A stretch of DNA of 64,000 nucleotides from Thiomicrorhabdus sp. Its GTDB lineage: Bacteria > Pseudomonadota > Gammaproteobacteria > Thiomicrospirales > Thiomicrospiraceae. Positions 45,901-54,331 of the stretch are shown here, piece after piece (position 1 is the first letter of the stretch; the number at the start of each line of letters is the position of its first letter). The notes under the pieces are model-generated. The model was given only the letters and a program-made list of their open reading frames with translations, was not told the origin of the DNA and made no database searches. The stretch spans positions 186,001 to 250,000 of the forward strand of contig NZ_OY782565.1 of assembly GCF_963677875.1 (NCBI RefSeq), read 5' to 3'. The position numbers were made by a program, and so were the translations under genes.

Positions 45901-47794
45901 CATCATTCAACAAAAATGCGTCATTAAAAATCTCACGCGATACTTCAACCCAACTCTTAATCTGCCGCCAGAGGATTATGGAGTAGTCGTAAGCGATGCA
46001 GAGCTTGATATTTATTCAGAAGTAGATGAAAACGGAAAATTCATCAAAGGCCTGAATGAAAGTCAAAGAAAGGCGTTTAAGAACCTCTATCGCTATGGTC
46101 CGGTAGGTTTATTACAAGGACCACCCGGTACAGGTAAAACCTCGTTCATCAGTTCCTTTATTCATTATTTGATTTCCAAAGGTGAGAAACATATTTTGTT
46201 GGTCAGCCAGTCCCATGAAGCTGTCGACAATGCCGCGCATAAAGTTAGAACTCTTTTTAGGGAAAACAATATTGAATTGGACATTGTCCGACTAGGTGAT
46301 GAACGACAAGTTTCTTCTGAATTGAGAGATGTTCAAGAAGATTCGCTAAGAGAAGCATTCAGAAGCAAATTCCAAGCAGAGTTTAAACAGCGTTTTTTGT
46401 CTTTATCCAAAGTCTTTGGGATTAAGGAAGCTTACCTAAAAGAGATAATTGAATTTGAAAAATTCTTAGGTATAACGCTCGAAAGGTTGATTTTCCTGAA
46501 AAAAAACAAGAGTTCTTCTTCCGAAATTAAGAGAAAATGCGACAAAACAGAGCAATTATTCGAAGAAAAATTTGAAGCATTTTGCGATGGCAAAGAGCTT
46601 AAGTTTCCACAGCAAGACACCCCTATAGACAAGATAAGAGATAGGATTTATGAGTTATTGGCACAAAAACATGAAGTTCATAATGAAAACACTGTAGACA
46701 GGGTTAAGAAAACCTTTTTGTTAACGAAAGAGTTTATAGACACATTGTCTAATTCAAAAGCGAAATTCCAAGACTTTTTGGTACGCTCTCGCTCTCTAGT
46801 ATGTGGAACATGTGTCGGGATTGCTCGAAATCATTATGAATTAGAGCAAAATACTTTTGATTGGGTCATTATTGATGAAGCAGCTCGCTCTACAGCCAGC
46901 GAGCTTTCAATCGCGATGCAAGTCGGTAAAAGAATCCTTCTGGTGGGAGACCATAAACAGCTGGCACCCATGTATGAAGAAGAGCATATCAAAAGTGCGC
47001 TTTCTGAGCTTAGAGGGATTACTGAAGAACAATTAGTCCGCAGTGACTTTGAGAAAGCCTTCTTATCCGGATATGGCCAAAATATCGGACAAACCTTATC
47101 GGTTCAATACCGGATGGTTGAGCCGATAGGCAATTTGGTCTCAGATTGCTTTTATGACGGATTCTTATCAACCGGAAAGACATCAGGCGAGTCCTATTTT
47201 AACGAACTGCCAAAACAATTCGGTGGCACAGTTACCTGGGTGGATACATCGGATGCCGGTTCCAACGCCTATGAAAAGAAGGTTGGCAATACCTATCAAA
47301 ACAAATATGAATCGGACTCAATCTTAAAGCTTGTTGAGGAGCTCTCTTCTCAGGAAGAGTTTTATGAAGAGCTGAAGACAAAAAGCGACAAAGAAGTACC
47401 GATTGGGATTATTTGCATGTACAAGGCACAAAAAACAGTGTTACTTCGCTCACTCTATGAAACTTCATGGGGAAAAAACATGATTCAACAAGGAATGCTC
47501 AAAGTCGATACTGTAGATAGCTATCAGGGTAAAGAAAACGAAATCATTATTCTAAGCCTTGTTCGTAGCAATAAGAGGCAAAAGTCTGGTTTCTTAGCTA
47601 ATGAGCAGCGCTTAAATGTGGCGCTTTCCCGTGCAAAAGAAAGGCTCTATATTTTTGGTAATACAGATATGTGGGCCAAAAAGAACAATAAAACTCCTAT
47701 AGAAAAAGTCTTAAATTATATCCAAAGCAATAAAGACTCTGATTATCAAATCATCCCATCGACATCATTTTTAAAAGGCGACACTCATGAGTGA
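42935..47794 (+). CDS. NERD / kinase-like / SF1 helicase protein, resembles Mokosh type I MkoA
   Basis: A 1,619-residue multidomain protein. An N-terminal NERD domain has APEIDLVIVAPDRIILVDLKEW, with the Asp and Lys of nuclease-related folds. A first kinase-like region (HRDLGIHSIW, about residue 344) lacks the usual Asn and looks inactive. A second (HLDMQPKNIIV, about 627, then FIDLFG) keeps the catalytic loop pattern. The C-terminal third is an SF1 helicase of the COG1112 kind: GPPGTGKTSF (about 1061), VIIDEAARS (about 1313), DSYQGKENEIIILS and LNVALSRAKERLYIFG. Start chosen at ATG 42935 rather than TTG 42878. The stop overlaps the next ATG by eight bases. Anti-phage function is inferred from the domain set. 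Confidence 0.8.
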   Translation: MDIQYLDPNGINPFEVKAHNKLRKALPDSWKAYASLEILGVQKGVAPEIDLVIVAPDRIILVDLKEWNNTITSKNGNWISAGHTHPSPVRKINYNAKLLLQKIQKHAYKLPQKKPPFIMGCVVLCGTAGKEKLSEEEQAKVFTCDEFAQIGKQEVRDELLGQVYTKFANREERPNAYLAFWDKFFSTDSNDFAPRAYTFSQYKQVGRPLFKHRNGIYKEFESVHVENKSYRALMRRWDFLASDINDLGIDPKKRKEIANREFNVLGYLDQFGDRDVEESHLKIKMVPSAGDIPLDFCELYDWPKNKMRLDDFMARNNALSIETKIPLMEKVLLNLSKIHELNVAHRDLGIHSIWMALPAEVIFSNFLSSTYPDNKGISVNNLRGLLSNNSSSLPEDVYDDPNGTPFSRDIYQIGAVIHYIAYGSYPAKNTDGFYIIDAQEESKLSQKLYGWMKTALSEDATKRFKNATDALESFVDVVKGDFESKLSVKTNFIENLITDINPYLDFKIGEMISQNGNASTYKDTEGYHVIKIWSGANLYNPDKTPKVRAINFLENIESLKESKLNCTPEIVDFGYSQLTSSIYLRYKWINWATWESWSEVATDIDLVHPVAQKLLKSVGELHDHGFSHLDMQPKNIIVNEDENKLVFIDLFGSPGQHIEETPAYLPENHEALSDASNNRFAAIKLIHELYEKLGEVAITLQTEQLLEKTEIISKDVEDFQETLEKIINPVEEVQTPIFTIKSKFFENEHELLADNGVFYVHFRIQNNRKGKDPQLKITITGRLEQLELSFNEKSLAFEHARIKEIDQARFISNKRSCHLSLEAKISIESNHFLACEALPELLFTRPEYKDFIAPEVDNSKYNGELSSKELAIETKEIWKALMDTEEDAHPKIEVQGNIFEKGESRELCFKYTSASTFEFDLKTDEIQLKRKVGGKSTQIAKVIDYDGNLMTILRTRGSFANTIKAGDSFTLVSTLSQSSIHKRHKAITNIIQQKCVIKNLTRYFNPTLNLPPEDYGVVVSDAELDIYSEVDENGKFIKGLNESQRKAFKNLYRYGPVGLLQGPPGTGKTSFISSFIHYLISKGEKHILLVSQSHEAVDNAAHKVRTLFRENNIELDIVRLGDERQVSSELRDVQEDSLREAFRSKFQAEFKQRFLSLSKVFGIKEAYLKEIIEFEKFLGITLERLIFLKKNKSSSSEIKRKCDKTEQLFEEKFEAFCDGKELKFPQQDTPIDKIRDRIYELLAQKHEVHNENTVDRVKKTFLLTKEFIDTLSNSKAKFQDFLVRSRSLVCGTCVGIARNHYELEQNTFDWVIIDEAARSTASELSIAMQVGKRILLVGDHKQLAPMYEEEHIKSALSELRGITEEQLVRSDFEKAFLSGYGQNIGQTLSVQYRMVEPIGNLVSDCFYDGFLSTGKTSGESYFNELPKQFGGTVTWVDTSDAGSNAYEKKVGNTYQNKYESDSILKLVEELSSQEEFYEELKTKSDKEVPIGIICMYKAQKTVLLRSLYETSWGKNMIQQGMLKVDTVDSYQGKENEIIILSLVRSNKRQKSGFLANEQRLNVALSRAKERLYIFGNTDMWAKKNNKTPIEKVLNYIQSNKDSDYQIIPSTSFLKGDTHE

Positions 47795-49163
47795 AAACCC
47801 AAAAGAAATCGTACTAAATGAAGTCAACTTTACACTTCCTGTTAAAAGGTTTTTAATCGAATTTTCGGAAAGAAAACAAAAAGAAATGTCGGTCACCCGG
47901 GAGTTTGTTTTGCGTTTCATTTTTTTAAGTGAGGCATGCACACCGGCTGACATAACTGAATTTTTTGGATTTACGTTTAAAGAGGCAAAATATGTATTAA
48001 AGTCTCTGGAAGAATCGAGCTATATCAAATGGGTTAACGACAGCGTATCGTTAACCGACTATGCAAAGAACAACTTTATCGCTAAAGAAGATAAGGATAT
48101 GCCGCGCTTTTTTGAAGTATCAGATGATACAAGGAATATTGGTTTCGAACTATCGGGTTATAACATACTGACGATTCCTAAATCAGAACAAAATAATAAG
48201 CTAAGTATTGACCTAAAAGTCTCGAATGAAAACTATATAGATATGGCAGAGAAAGCTAGAAAAGCCTTTAGTCAGCAGTATTATGAGTTTACCAATAACA
48301 TAATCAAACTAGGTGGTGACAGAGAACTTTACAAGATTAATCATGTTGAGCCTAAGACCGATAGTCTCTTTACATTTAAAACCGAAGTTTCCTTGGACGA
48401 ACCCAGCTATAGAAATGTGTTTTTGACCTTCGATGATGAAAGAGTATACGACCTAGATACTGAGGGGCGCATTTCAGGCATCATCAATGACTCATGGGAA
48501 AAGCCCAAGCCGCTAAACATACATAGATTAAACACTGGCTTACAAATATTTATAAAGGAGACCAAGAACACGTTGCTCGCAAATTATTTAAGAGATGGGG
48601 TTTTTTCGGTCACTCAGTTAATGAAAGACTTTGCGACAAGCAATATAAAACAGGACGTGGATACTCAACTAATTATTGGTAATCTTTATACAAAAGAAAA
48701 TCGAATCAAAATTAAGGCGCTGCTCGAATATGCAGGCAAAACTTCATTATCGCGGCCAAAAAGAATGTTCTGGACGGTTGACCCTGAAGGAAAACAATGG
48801 GGGCATACGTCCTCTATAATGGATTTAGTAAAAACGTTTGTGAACTACATCGATGGTGATTTAAACAATCTAAATTTGCTTCTCAATACAGGGGCTAATA
48901 ATCAAGAACTGTTTTACCAGTATAAGGATAGCTATCGTAGTGCTTTTTATACAATAGAAAGCACGAGAAATAGCTTTATCAACGAGGCCACAGAATTTGT
49001 GGTAATTCCAGGCTTATTTGCGGCCGGCATATTCCATTTAGACGGTGTAAATGACAGTCGAATGCCGGTACCGATAGGAATGATTACGGTAAACCCTGAA
49101 CAAGTTGAAATGATTACAGAAAAGTTCAATGAGTGGCTAGATAAGCCAAATACATTGAACTAG
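47787..49163 (+). CDS. Partner protein of the NERD-kinase-helicase, MkoB-like candidate
   Basis: A 458-residue protein without a recognised enzymatic domain. Residues about 35-90 (TPADITEFFGFTFKEAKYVLKSLEESSYI; key part ADITEFFGFTFKEAKYVL) fit a winged helix-turn-helix. The rest is a mixed alpha/beta region with no motif that I can name. Its ATG lies within the end of the helicase gene (ATGAGTGA overlap), which indicates translational coupling and a joint complex. In two-gene Mokosh type I systems the second gene is likewise of unknown fold; the match here rests on gene order and size only. Confidence 0.7.
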   Translation: MSENPKEIVLNEVNFTLPVKRFLIEFSERKQKEMSVTREFVLRFIFLSEACTPADITEFFGFTFKEAKYVLKSLEESSYIKWVNDSVSLTDYAKNNFIAKEDKDMPRFFEVSDDTRNIGFELSGYNILTIPKSEQNNKLSIDLKVSNENYIDMAEKARKAFSQQYYEFTNNIIKLGGDRELYKINHVEPKTDSLFTFKTEVSLDEPSYRNVFLTFDDERVYDLDTEGRISGIINDSWEKPKPLNIHRLNTGLQIFIKETKNTLLANYLRDGVFSVTQLMKDFATSNIKQDVDTQLIIGNLYTKENRIKIKALLEYAGKTSLSRPKRMFWTVDPEGKQWGHTSSIMDLVKTFVNYIDGDLNNLNLLLNTGANNQELFYQYKDSYRSAFYTIESTRNSFINEATEFVVIPGLFAAGIFHLDGVNDSRMPVPIGMITVNPEQVEMITEKFNEWLDKPNTLN

Positions 49164-49292
49164 ACGATTGGCTAGGGAAGCGCAGAACAAGTCCAAATGA
49201 CTTCAGGCAAAGTAAAATTTAGGCTAAGCTGAATTAGTTCAGACCCAATCTGACACCTCGCTGAAGTCAAAGGGGACTTTATAACCCCTTAT

Positions 49293-49523
49293 TGCGGGCC
49301 CTGTAAAGGTTTCGCCCCTGTGTTTGCTCAGGCAGCTTCGCAGTTTGAACCTAAAGCGCGATTTGTTAAGATCAACACCGAAAACGAGCAGATGCTGGCG
49401 GCTCAATACGGAATTCGTTCGATTCCAACGCTGGCGCTTTTCCGAAACGGCAAAGAAATTACCCGCGTTTCCGGGGCGATGGACCTGCAGAATTTCAGCC
49501 GCTGGCTGCAACCGCATCTGTAA
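49293..49523 (+). pseudogene. trxC: trxC (thioredoxin 2), 3' fragment
   Basis: Continues trxC from the first active-site cysteine: CGPCKGFAPVFAQAASQF, then FVKINTEN, the cis-proline segment IRSIPTLALFRNG and the normal end NFSRWLQPHL. No start codon with a ribosome site is in frame, so no protein is expected from this half alone. Joined to 42480-42674 it gives an ordinary thioredoxin 2. Confidence 0.9.
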
Positions 49524-49552
49524 CCCGGACAACCTTTAAAAGGAATAAAAAG

Positions 49553-49804
49553 ATGGAAATCGGTTCACAGGCCCATAAAGCGTTACTTACCAAAGGCATC
49601 GTTAAAGTTGCCGTCAAAACCGCCACAATCGGCCTGTTTATCGGTGGTTTGTTACTGATTCCGGCTATTTTCAGGGAAAACGACTTCTCCACCGGCTTGG
49701 CCTACATCGGCAGTACCATTATTTTCGGCTCGCTCGGTTACGCTTCCTGGATTGCCTATCAAAAATATCGACGTTTAATCAAACCTTTTAACGCAAATAA
49801 TTGA
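49553..49804 (+). CDS. Small two-pass membrane protein
   Basis: An 83-residue protein with two hydrophobic segments (TIGLFIGGLLLIPAIF and YIGSTIIFGSLGYASWIAY). AAAGGAA precedes the ATG. Not recognised. It follows trxC by 29 bases and was probably the second gene of that operon before the insertion. Its end overlaps the convergent batD by 46 bases. Confidence 0.6.
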   Translation: MEIGSQAHKALLTKGIVKVAVKTATIGLFIGGLLLIPAIFRENDFSTGLAYIGSTIIFGSLGYASWIAYQKYRRLIKPFNANN

Positions 49805-51285
49805 CGGATCGCCCCGGAAACTCTTCTGGCCAGCAAAGAACGGAATGAAAGCCGACTGATCCAGAAAAGCGCCTGTTTTCGTAACGTCTCAACCTTTACC
49901 GTCTCATTTGCTTCTGCGTCTGAGGCATAGAACGCACGATTCAACGCGGCATTCAACTGTTCCAGCGCTTCACTCTTCCCGGCCATTTGCTGCACCTGAC
50001 TCACCCACCGAAGAAGCGACAGGTTAGAACAGCCTCCTCTTTGGTTCATAACCTGACACGGCCAAGTTTGCAACACCGCCCAAAGCGTATTCAAAGAATC
50101 AGCGGCGCCAATTCGATAGCGAAACTGCTGCATTCGCCATAGAATATTCAACCCCAGCAGCAGCAACCCAAGCAGTATTGCCAAAAAAAGGCCTGCTGCG
50201 ATATCGATCACAACCCACGCCCAAAACGGCAAGACCCACAAAACCTGCTCACCGATGACAACACGCTTCAATTTTCCGCCTTCCGGGTCAAAGTACGTCA
50301 AATGCATCTTCGGTAAGCGAACGTTACCCGAATCCCGGAAACGTAACGGCCACTCAACCAATAGGCTGCCAATTCCATCTTGATGTTCGATTTTATAAGA
50401 CGGCGAGAACCACTCTATTGATTCGGTTCGGCGCTGAGCATCCAATTGCAGTTGAAGCCCTTGGCGTAAAGCTTCCGGATCAATCTGCCGTGAGCTTAAA
50501 CGCCATTGGAAATAAAGAAGATCACCCGTTGAAGCAACAGCGGGTAACGGCTTTTGCTGCCATTGCAAGTCACCGATCCAGACAGACGGCGGCAAAAAAT
50601 TCGGTAGCGGCCGCACCGAAATTTTGACGGGCCGATCAAAAAATTTCCAAGGGCGAATTGTCTGGTGCGATACCGAAATCTGCGGCGAAAAAAGGCTTAC
50701 TGTTTCGCGCTGCCCGGAATGCAGATCCGGCGCCCAGCGATACCCTGAGCGAAAGGTTGCGCTTGTGTCCGACCCCACCAAAAAATTCTGCTTTGGCAGA
50801 TTCAGCGCAATCTCACGAGGATTCACAAACTGCAAACCTCCTTCGTAATTGGAAAACTCAGCCCGGTAAGCCGGGTTGTGCAGCGTAACTTTTGCACTCC
50901 ACAGAGCATTTTGTCCCTCATAAATCCACTTACCCGGTGCTTGCCACTCAATCTGAACTTCAGGATTTGCACGGACATGAAGATGTGTTTCCGGCAAATG
51001 AAAATTAGCAAACTTCTGCTCACTCAATTGCAGAGTACCCGCCGCATAAGGGTACAGATGCAACCGCAAAACCGTTTGTGATTCAGAAACCACTGCGACA
51101 GCAAACTGCTCCTCGATTTCCCGCCAATCAAATGTCTGCTTCAACGCCTGCAAATGATCGCTTTTCAAAAACATTTTGACTGGTTCACCCATCATCAGAT
51201 GACTTGGCTCGATGCGTATTTCGGCAGCCTGAAGCGACCAGGGCAGCGCCGCACACAACCACAAGAACAACAGACGACTTACCAT
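49759..51285 (-). CDS. batD: BatD-like protein
   Basis: Last gene of the Bat operon, 508 residues. A signal peptide (VSRLLFLWLCAALPWSLQA) is followed by a large periplasmic domain with beta-sandwich character and one transmembrane segment (AWVVIDIAAGLFLAILLGLL, about residue 362) before a cytoplasmic tail. BatD is associated with aerotolerance operons; its molecular function is not known. The start overlaps the preceding gene by seven bases. Confidence 0.8.
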   Translation of the reverse strand: MVSRLLFLWLCAALPWSLQAAEIRIEPSHLMMGEPVKMFLKSDHLQALKQTFDWREIEEQFAVAVVSESQTVLRLHLYPYAAGTLQLSEQKFANFHLPETHLHVRANPEVQIEWQAPGKWIYEGQNALWSAKVTLHNPAYRAEFSNYEGGLQFVNPREIALNLPKQNFLVGSDTSATFRSGYRWAPDLHSGQRETVSLFSPQISVSHQTIRPWKFFDRPVKISVRPLPNFLPPSVWIGDLQWQQKPLPAVASTGDLLYFQWRLSSRQIDPEALRQGLQLQLDAQRRTESIEWFSPSYKIEHQDGIGSLLVEWPLRFRDSGNVRLPKMHLTYFDPEGGKLKRVVIGEQVLWVLPFWAWVVIDIAAGLFLAILLGLLLLGLNILWRMQQFRYRIGAADSLNTLWAVLQTWPCQVMNQRGGCSNLSLLRWVSQVQQMAGKSEALEQLNAALNRAFYASDAEANETVKVETLRKQALFWISRLSFRSLLARRVSGAIRQLFALKGLIKRRYF

Positions 51286-53195
51286 GGCTGAACCCCGGGA
51301 ATTTCATGGGCACTTTTCTGATCGGCATGAAAACCGGCTTCCCGTTCAAAAAGACGCTTCAGCAAGTAAGTCTGATCATCCTGCAGACGGCGCATCTTCA
51401 CAGCAAATAGCTGTGCTTGCTGCAACTGCCGTTCCTGCAATTCAATTTTGCGGGCCACCGTATCCGGACCGACGGCATTCAATCCGGACGACAAAGGTTT
51501 TGAACTGACCGAATAATCGGTCATTTCACTGGTTTCAGGCAGAGGCCCGCGCTTTCCACTACGCTCGCCTTCCGGTGCATTGCCATCAGCACCGGAACCC
51601 GCTTCGTCGCTATTGGATTTCGGCTTTTGCCCTCCATAGAAAGCCCCTTCCTGACTGCGTCCTTTCCCTTTTTCATTTTCGCCTTCAGCATCGTCTCCGG
51701 CTTTCGGGGCGATTTGCTGACGTTTCATCGCTTCGGCCACCGCCAGATTGTGCATCGCCTTGTCATAATCGGGGCGATAAAGTAACGCCTGACGATAGGA
51801 TTCGACGGCAAGCGCGCCTAAATTCGCCCGGTAATAGCTGTTACCAAGGTTAAACAGAGCCTTAGCTCGTGCATCATCATCCGGCGCCTGCCACGCTGCC
51901 TGACGGAAATACAGAACCGCCGACGCCAGATCATCATTTTTATAAGCCGCCGCCCCGGCACCAAACCAACCGGAATAATCACCAGCACTTTCATACAGCG
52001 ATTCGGCCTGTTCGTACTCTTTCTGCTGATAAGCCTCAAAAGCCTGCTGGGCCAGTTCTCCAGCTTGCGCAAAAGAAGCCGGGCTGTAAAACGAAGCCAG
52101 CATCAAACTCAAACCAAGACTGTAAATCACCGTCTTAAACGGTAAAACCTCTTTCATCCGCAACGTGCCGAAAAGATAAAACGCCATTATCAGACAGAAG
52201 AATGCCGCCAAAATAAACGGCCGGTCATATTGCGTCCAAACTTGCGACTGACGATTTGATGCCCTCTCTTCGGGTGTAAGCTGCACAGCCTGCACCAACT
52301 GTTGTATAAAATCGGCACTACCGTCGCCATGCAAATAAATCCCCTGGTGACTTTGCGTCCACTGGCGTAGCGAAGCCTCCTGAAGACGGGTTTTGACCAA
52401 TAAACCGTTGACATGCAACTGGCCGCTTTTATGCGTCGGATCTGCAATCGGAACCGCCTGAGAACCACCTATTCCAACTACCACCAAACGCACATTCCGC
52501 GCATCACGATAAGAATGCAAAAGCGCCTCCGCTTCTGGGTAAACCGGCGGTTTCCAAAATGGCGGCGCGCCATTGGAAAACACCAGCAGCACTTTTGCAC
52601 CTTCACCGCTCGTTTTAAAGAACGCCATCGCCCGCGCCCAGGCCAATTCCAACCATGTACCCTTCAACGGCAACATACCCGGTTGCAACGCCCGTAACTG
52701 ACTGGAAAACAAAGCCCGATCAAAACTCAGGGGCGCAACAATGTGCGCGTCTCCGGCAAACGCCATTAACCCCAGGCGATCTTTCTGTGGCAAGTGATTC
52801 GAGAGGGATTCAACAAGCGTTCTCGCAAAACCGAAACGATCCGGCGCTTCATCCGTTGCCGTCATCGAAGTCGATAGATCAATTGCCGCAAGAATATCCA
52901 CGCCTGCCAGCTGATCAGCGCGATCTTGCCAGTCCAGCGTTCTCGGCCCGGCCAGCGCGATAATCAATGCCACCCATCCCAATGCCAAAAAACGCAGCGG
53001 CGACCAATGCCAAAGCCATTTGCGAAACGAACCCCTTGCTGAAGAAGACGCTTCGAGCCACGGCCAAAGCGCTTCATCCGCATAGCGCTCGCGCAAAGTC
53101 CGGCGACGCAAGCGTAAAAACAAAACCACTAAAACCGGAAAAAGCAATCCCCACAACCATAAGGATTCCCGCCACTGAAAAGTTTCCCAAATCAA
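51279..53195 (-). CDS. BatB/BatC fusion: VWA domain plus TPR repeats
   Basis: A 638-residue membrane protein. Two N-terminal hydrophobic segments flank residue 70. A VWA domain has an intact MIDAS motif DLSTS (AAIDLSTSMTATDE). Two further hydrophobic segments (PFILAAFFCLIMAFYLF and FKTVIYSLGLSLMLASF) are followed by TPR repeats (YQQKEYEQAESLYESAG, ALFNLGNSYYRANLGALAVE) and a charged tail. This corresponds to BatB and BatC joined in one protein. Confidence 0.82.
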   Translation of the reverse strand: MIWETFQWRESLWLWGLLFPVLVVLFLRLRRRTLRERYADEALWPWLEASSSARGSFRKWLWHWSPLRFLALGWVALIIALAGPRTLDWQDRADQLAGVDILAAIDLSTSMTATDEAPDRFGFARTLVESLSNHLPQKDRLGLMAFAGDAHIVAPLSFDRALFSSQLRALQPGMLPLKGTWLELAWARAMAFFKTSGEGAKVLLVFSNGAPPFWKPPVYPEAEALLHSYRDARNVRLVVVGIGGSQAVPIADPTHKSGQLHVNGLLVKTRLQEASLRQWTQSHQGIYLHGDGSADFIQQLVQAVQLTPEERASNRQSQVWTQYDRPFILAAFFCLIMAFYLFGTLRMKEVLPFKTVIYSLGLSLMLASFYSPASFAQAGELAQQAFEAYQQKEYEQAESLYESAGDYSGWFGAGAAAYKNDDLASAVLYFRQAAWQAPDDDARAKALFNLGNSYYRANLGALAVESYRQALLYRPDYDKAMHNLAVAEAMKRQQIAPKAGDDAEGENEKGKGRSQEGAFYGGQKPKSNSDEAGSGADGNAPEGERSGKRGPLPETSEMTDYSVSSKPLSSGLNAVGPDTVARKIELQERQLQQAQLFAVKMRRLQDDQTYLLKRLFEREAGFHADQKSAHEIPGVQPW

Positions 53196-54331
53196 ACTTT
53201 TGCCTCCTCAAAGTCATCACCTCTGGCGAACCACAGCAACAACACATAGCAGACAAACAAAATCAGAGAAAACAAAATAAACCAATGACTCAACTCCAGC
53301 CAATGGCGCTTCGCACTCGCCTGCGGCACAACAACCCCTTCCAACCGATCAATGGATTCCAGCACCTGACGAAGTCCTTCTCCGCTCCCGACTTCAAAAT
53401 AACGCCCGTTTGTCTGCGCGGCGATCTGCTGCAAAGAATCCGCCTCCAAAGGTTGATACAGCAAACCGGAAAAACGGCGCAAATCTGCCCGAGACGAACT
53501 CGACCCCACGCCAACGGTATAAACCGGAACTTTCAGCACTTGTGCATAATTCACCGCTTCATCCAGCGAAACCCGGCTCGGTTGATTCATGCCATCGCTG
53601 ATTAGAACGACAACCCGCTTTCTCTGCGAAGCCTGCAAATCAGTTACCTTTTGCATATCGGCGCGCGTCTTATCCGCCTCCCGCAAAGCCAAACCAAGAG
53701 CTTCCCCCATCGCTTCGTCCGTACGTCCGGCCAGATAAGGCTTCAAACGTTGAAGGTTCGCTTGCGCAGCCTGCTGATCGGCCGTCAGTGGCATAAGAGT
53801 AAAAGCCTGCTCGGCATAGGTCGCGACAGCAAAGCGATTCCCCTCCAAGGCCGCGATAAAGTTTTGCAATACCCGTTTCACAACCTCCATTCGCGTCTGA
53901 TCCCGGCCTTCGAAATGATAATCCGGCAGCAAAAAAGACGCCGAACTTTCAACAACAAACACCAGATCACGTACCGTTTTAGGGTTCGGTTGCGCTTCGG
54001 GAGCCAATGGCTTCTGAGGTTGCGCTAAGGCGGCCGCCAGACAGACAATCATCCCGCCGCGGAACAGCTCAAGCAACCAGATGGAAAATGCTGTTTTTTC
54101 AACCGGATTGCGCGTTTCCTCAGAATCAGCAGAGTTTTGCTGCAACATTCGCCCGATCAGAACATGTCTTGCCGATAAATGTCCGCTGGATTTCAACGCC
54201 TGACGATCATCCCAAACTGAACGCCAACGCGACCAGAACCACAACAGTGGCCACAGAAGAATCAACCAGAAATATTCCGGAGTCTGCCATTGCACTTGCG
54301 ATGAACTAACCGCCTGCCAAAAATCCATCAC
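53192..54331 (-). CDS. batA: BatA-like VWA membrane protein with altered MIDAS motif
   Basis: A 379-residue VWA protein anchored by an N-terminal segment (FWLILLWPLLWFWS) and a C-terminal one (WFILFSLILFVCYVLLLWF). The expected DxSxS metal site reads VVESSASF, so the first Asp is Glu. Other VWA elements, such as VVVLISDGMNQPSR, are present. It overlaps batB/C by four bases. The substitution may reduce metal-dependent adhesion, or Glu may substitute. Confidence 0.8.
   Translation of the reverse strand: MMDFWQAVSSSQVQWQTPEYFWLILLWPLLWFWSRWRSVWDDRQALKSSGHLSARHVLIGRMLQQNSADSEETRNPVEKTAFSIWLLELFRGGMIVCLAAALAQPQKPLAPEAQPNPKTVRDLVFVVESSASFLLPDYHFEGRDQTRMEVVKRVLQNFIAALEGNRFAVATYAEQAFTLMPLTADQQAAQANLQRLKPYLAGRTDEAMGEALGLALREADKTRADMQKVTDLQASQRKRVVVLISDGMNQPSRVSLDEAVNYAQVLKVPVYTVGVGSSSSRADLRRFSGLLYQPLEADSLQQIAAQTNGRYFEVGSGEGLRQVLESIDRLEGVVVPQASAKRHWLELSHWFILFSLILFVCYVLLLWFARGDDFEEAKV

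Larger units (their letters stand above)
42675..49292 (+). mobile_element. 6.6 kb insertion in trxC carrying a two-gene defence-like cassette
   Basis: The trxC coding sequence is interrupted exactly after the first active-site Cys codon and resumes with the same codon, so TGC stands at both junctions (42672-42674 and 49293-49295). The longer flanks CCTTGGTGC and CCTTATTGC agree at seven of nine positions, so a slightly degenerate att-like repeat is possible. The insert is visibly A+T-rich. No transposase, integrase or long terminal inverted repeats were recognised; only GAACTAATT near the left end (42686-42694) recurs inverted near the right end (49232-49240). The 129 bases after the second gene are non-coding and contain small hairpins such as TCAGACCCAATCTGA. 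Confidence 0.85.

Noticed and set aside
49164-49292. Possible insertion-sequence end (TCAGACCCAATCTGACACC) at the right end of the trxC insert
   Set aside because: No transposase and no matching left end beyond a 9-base inverted match, which may be chance.
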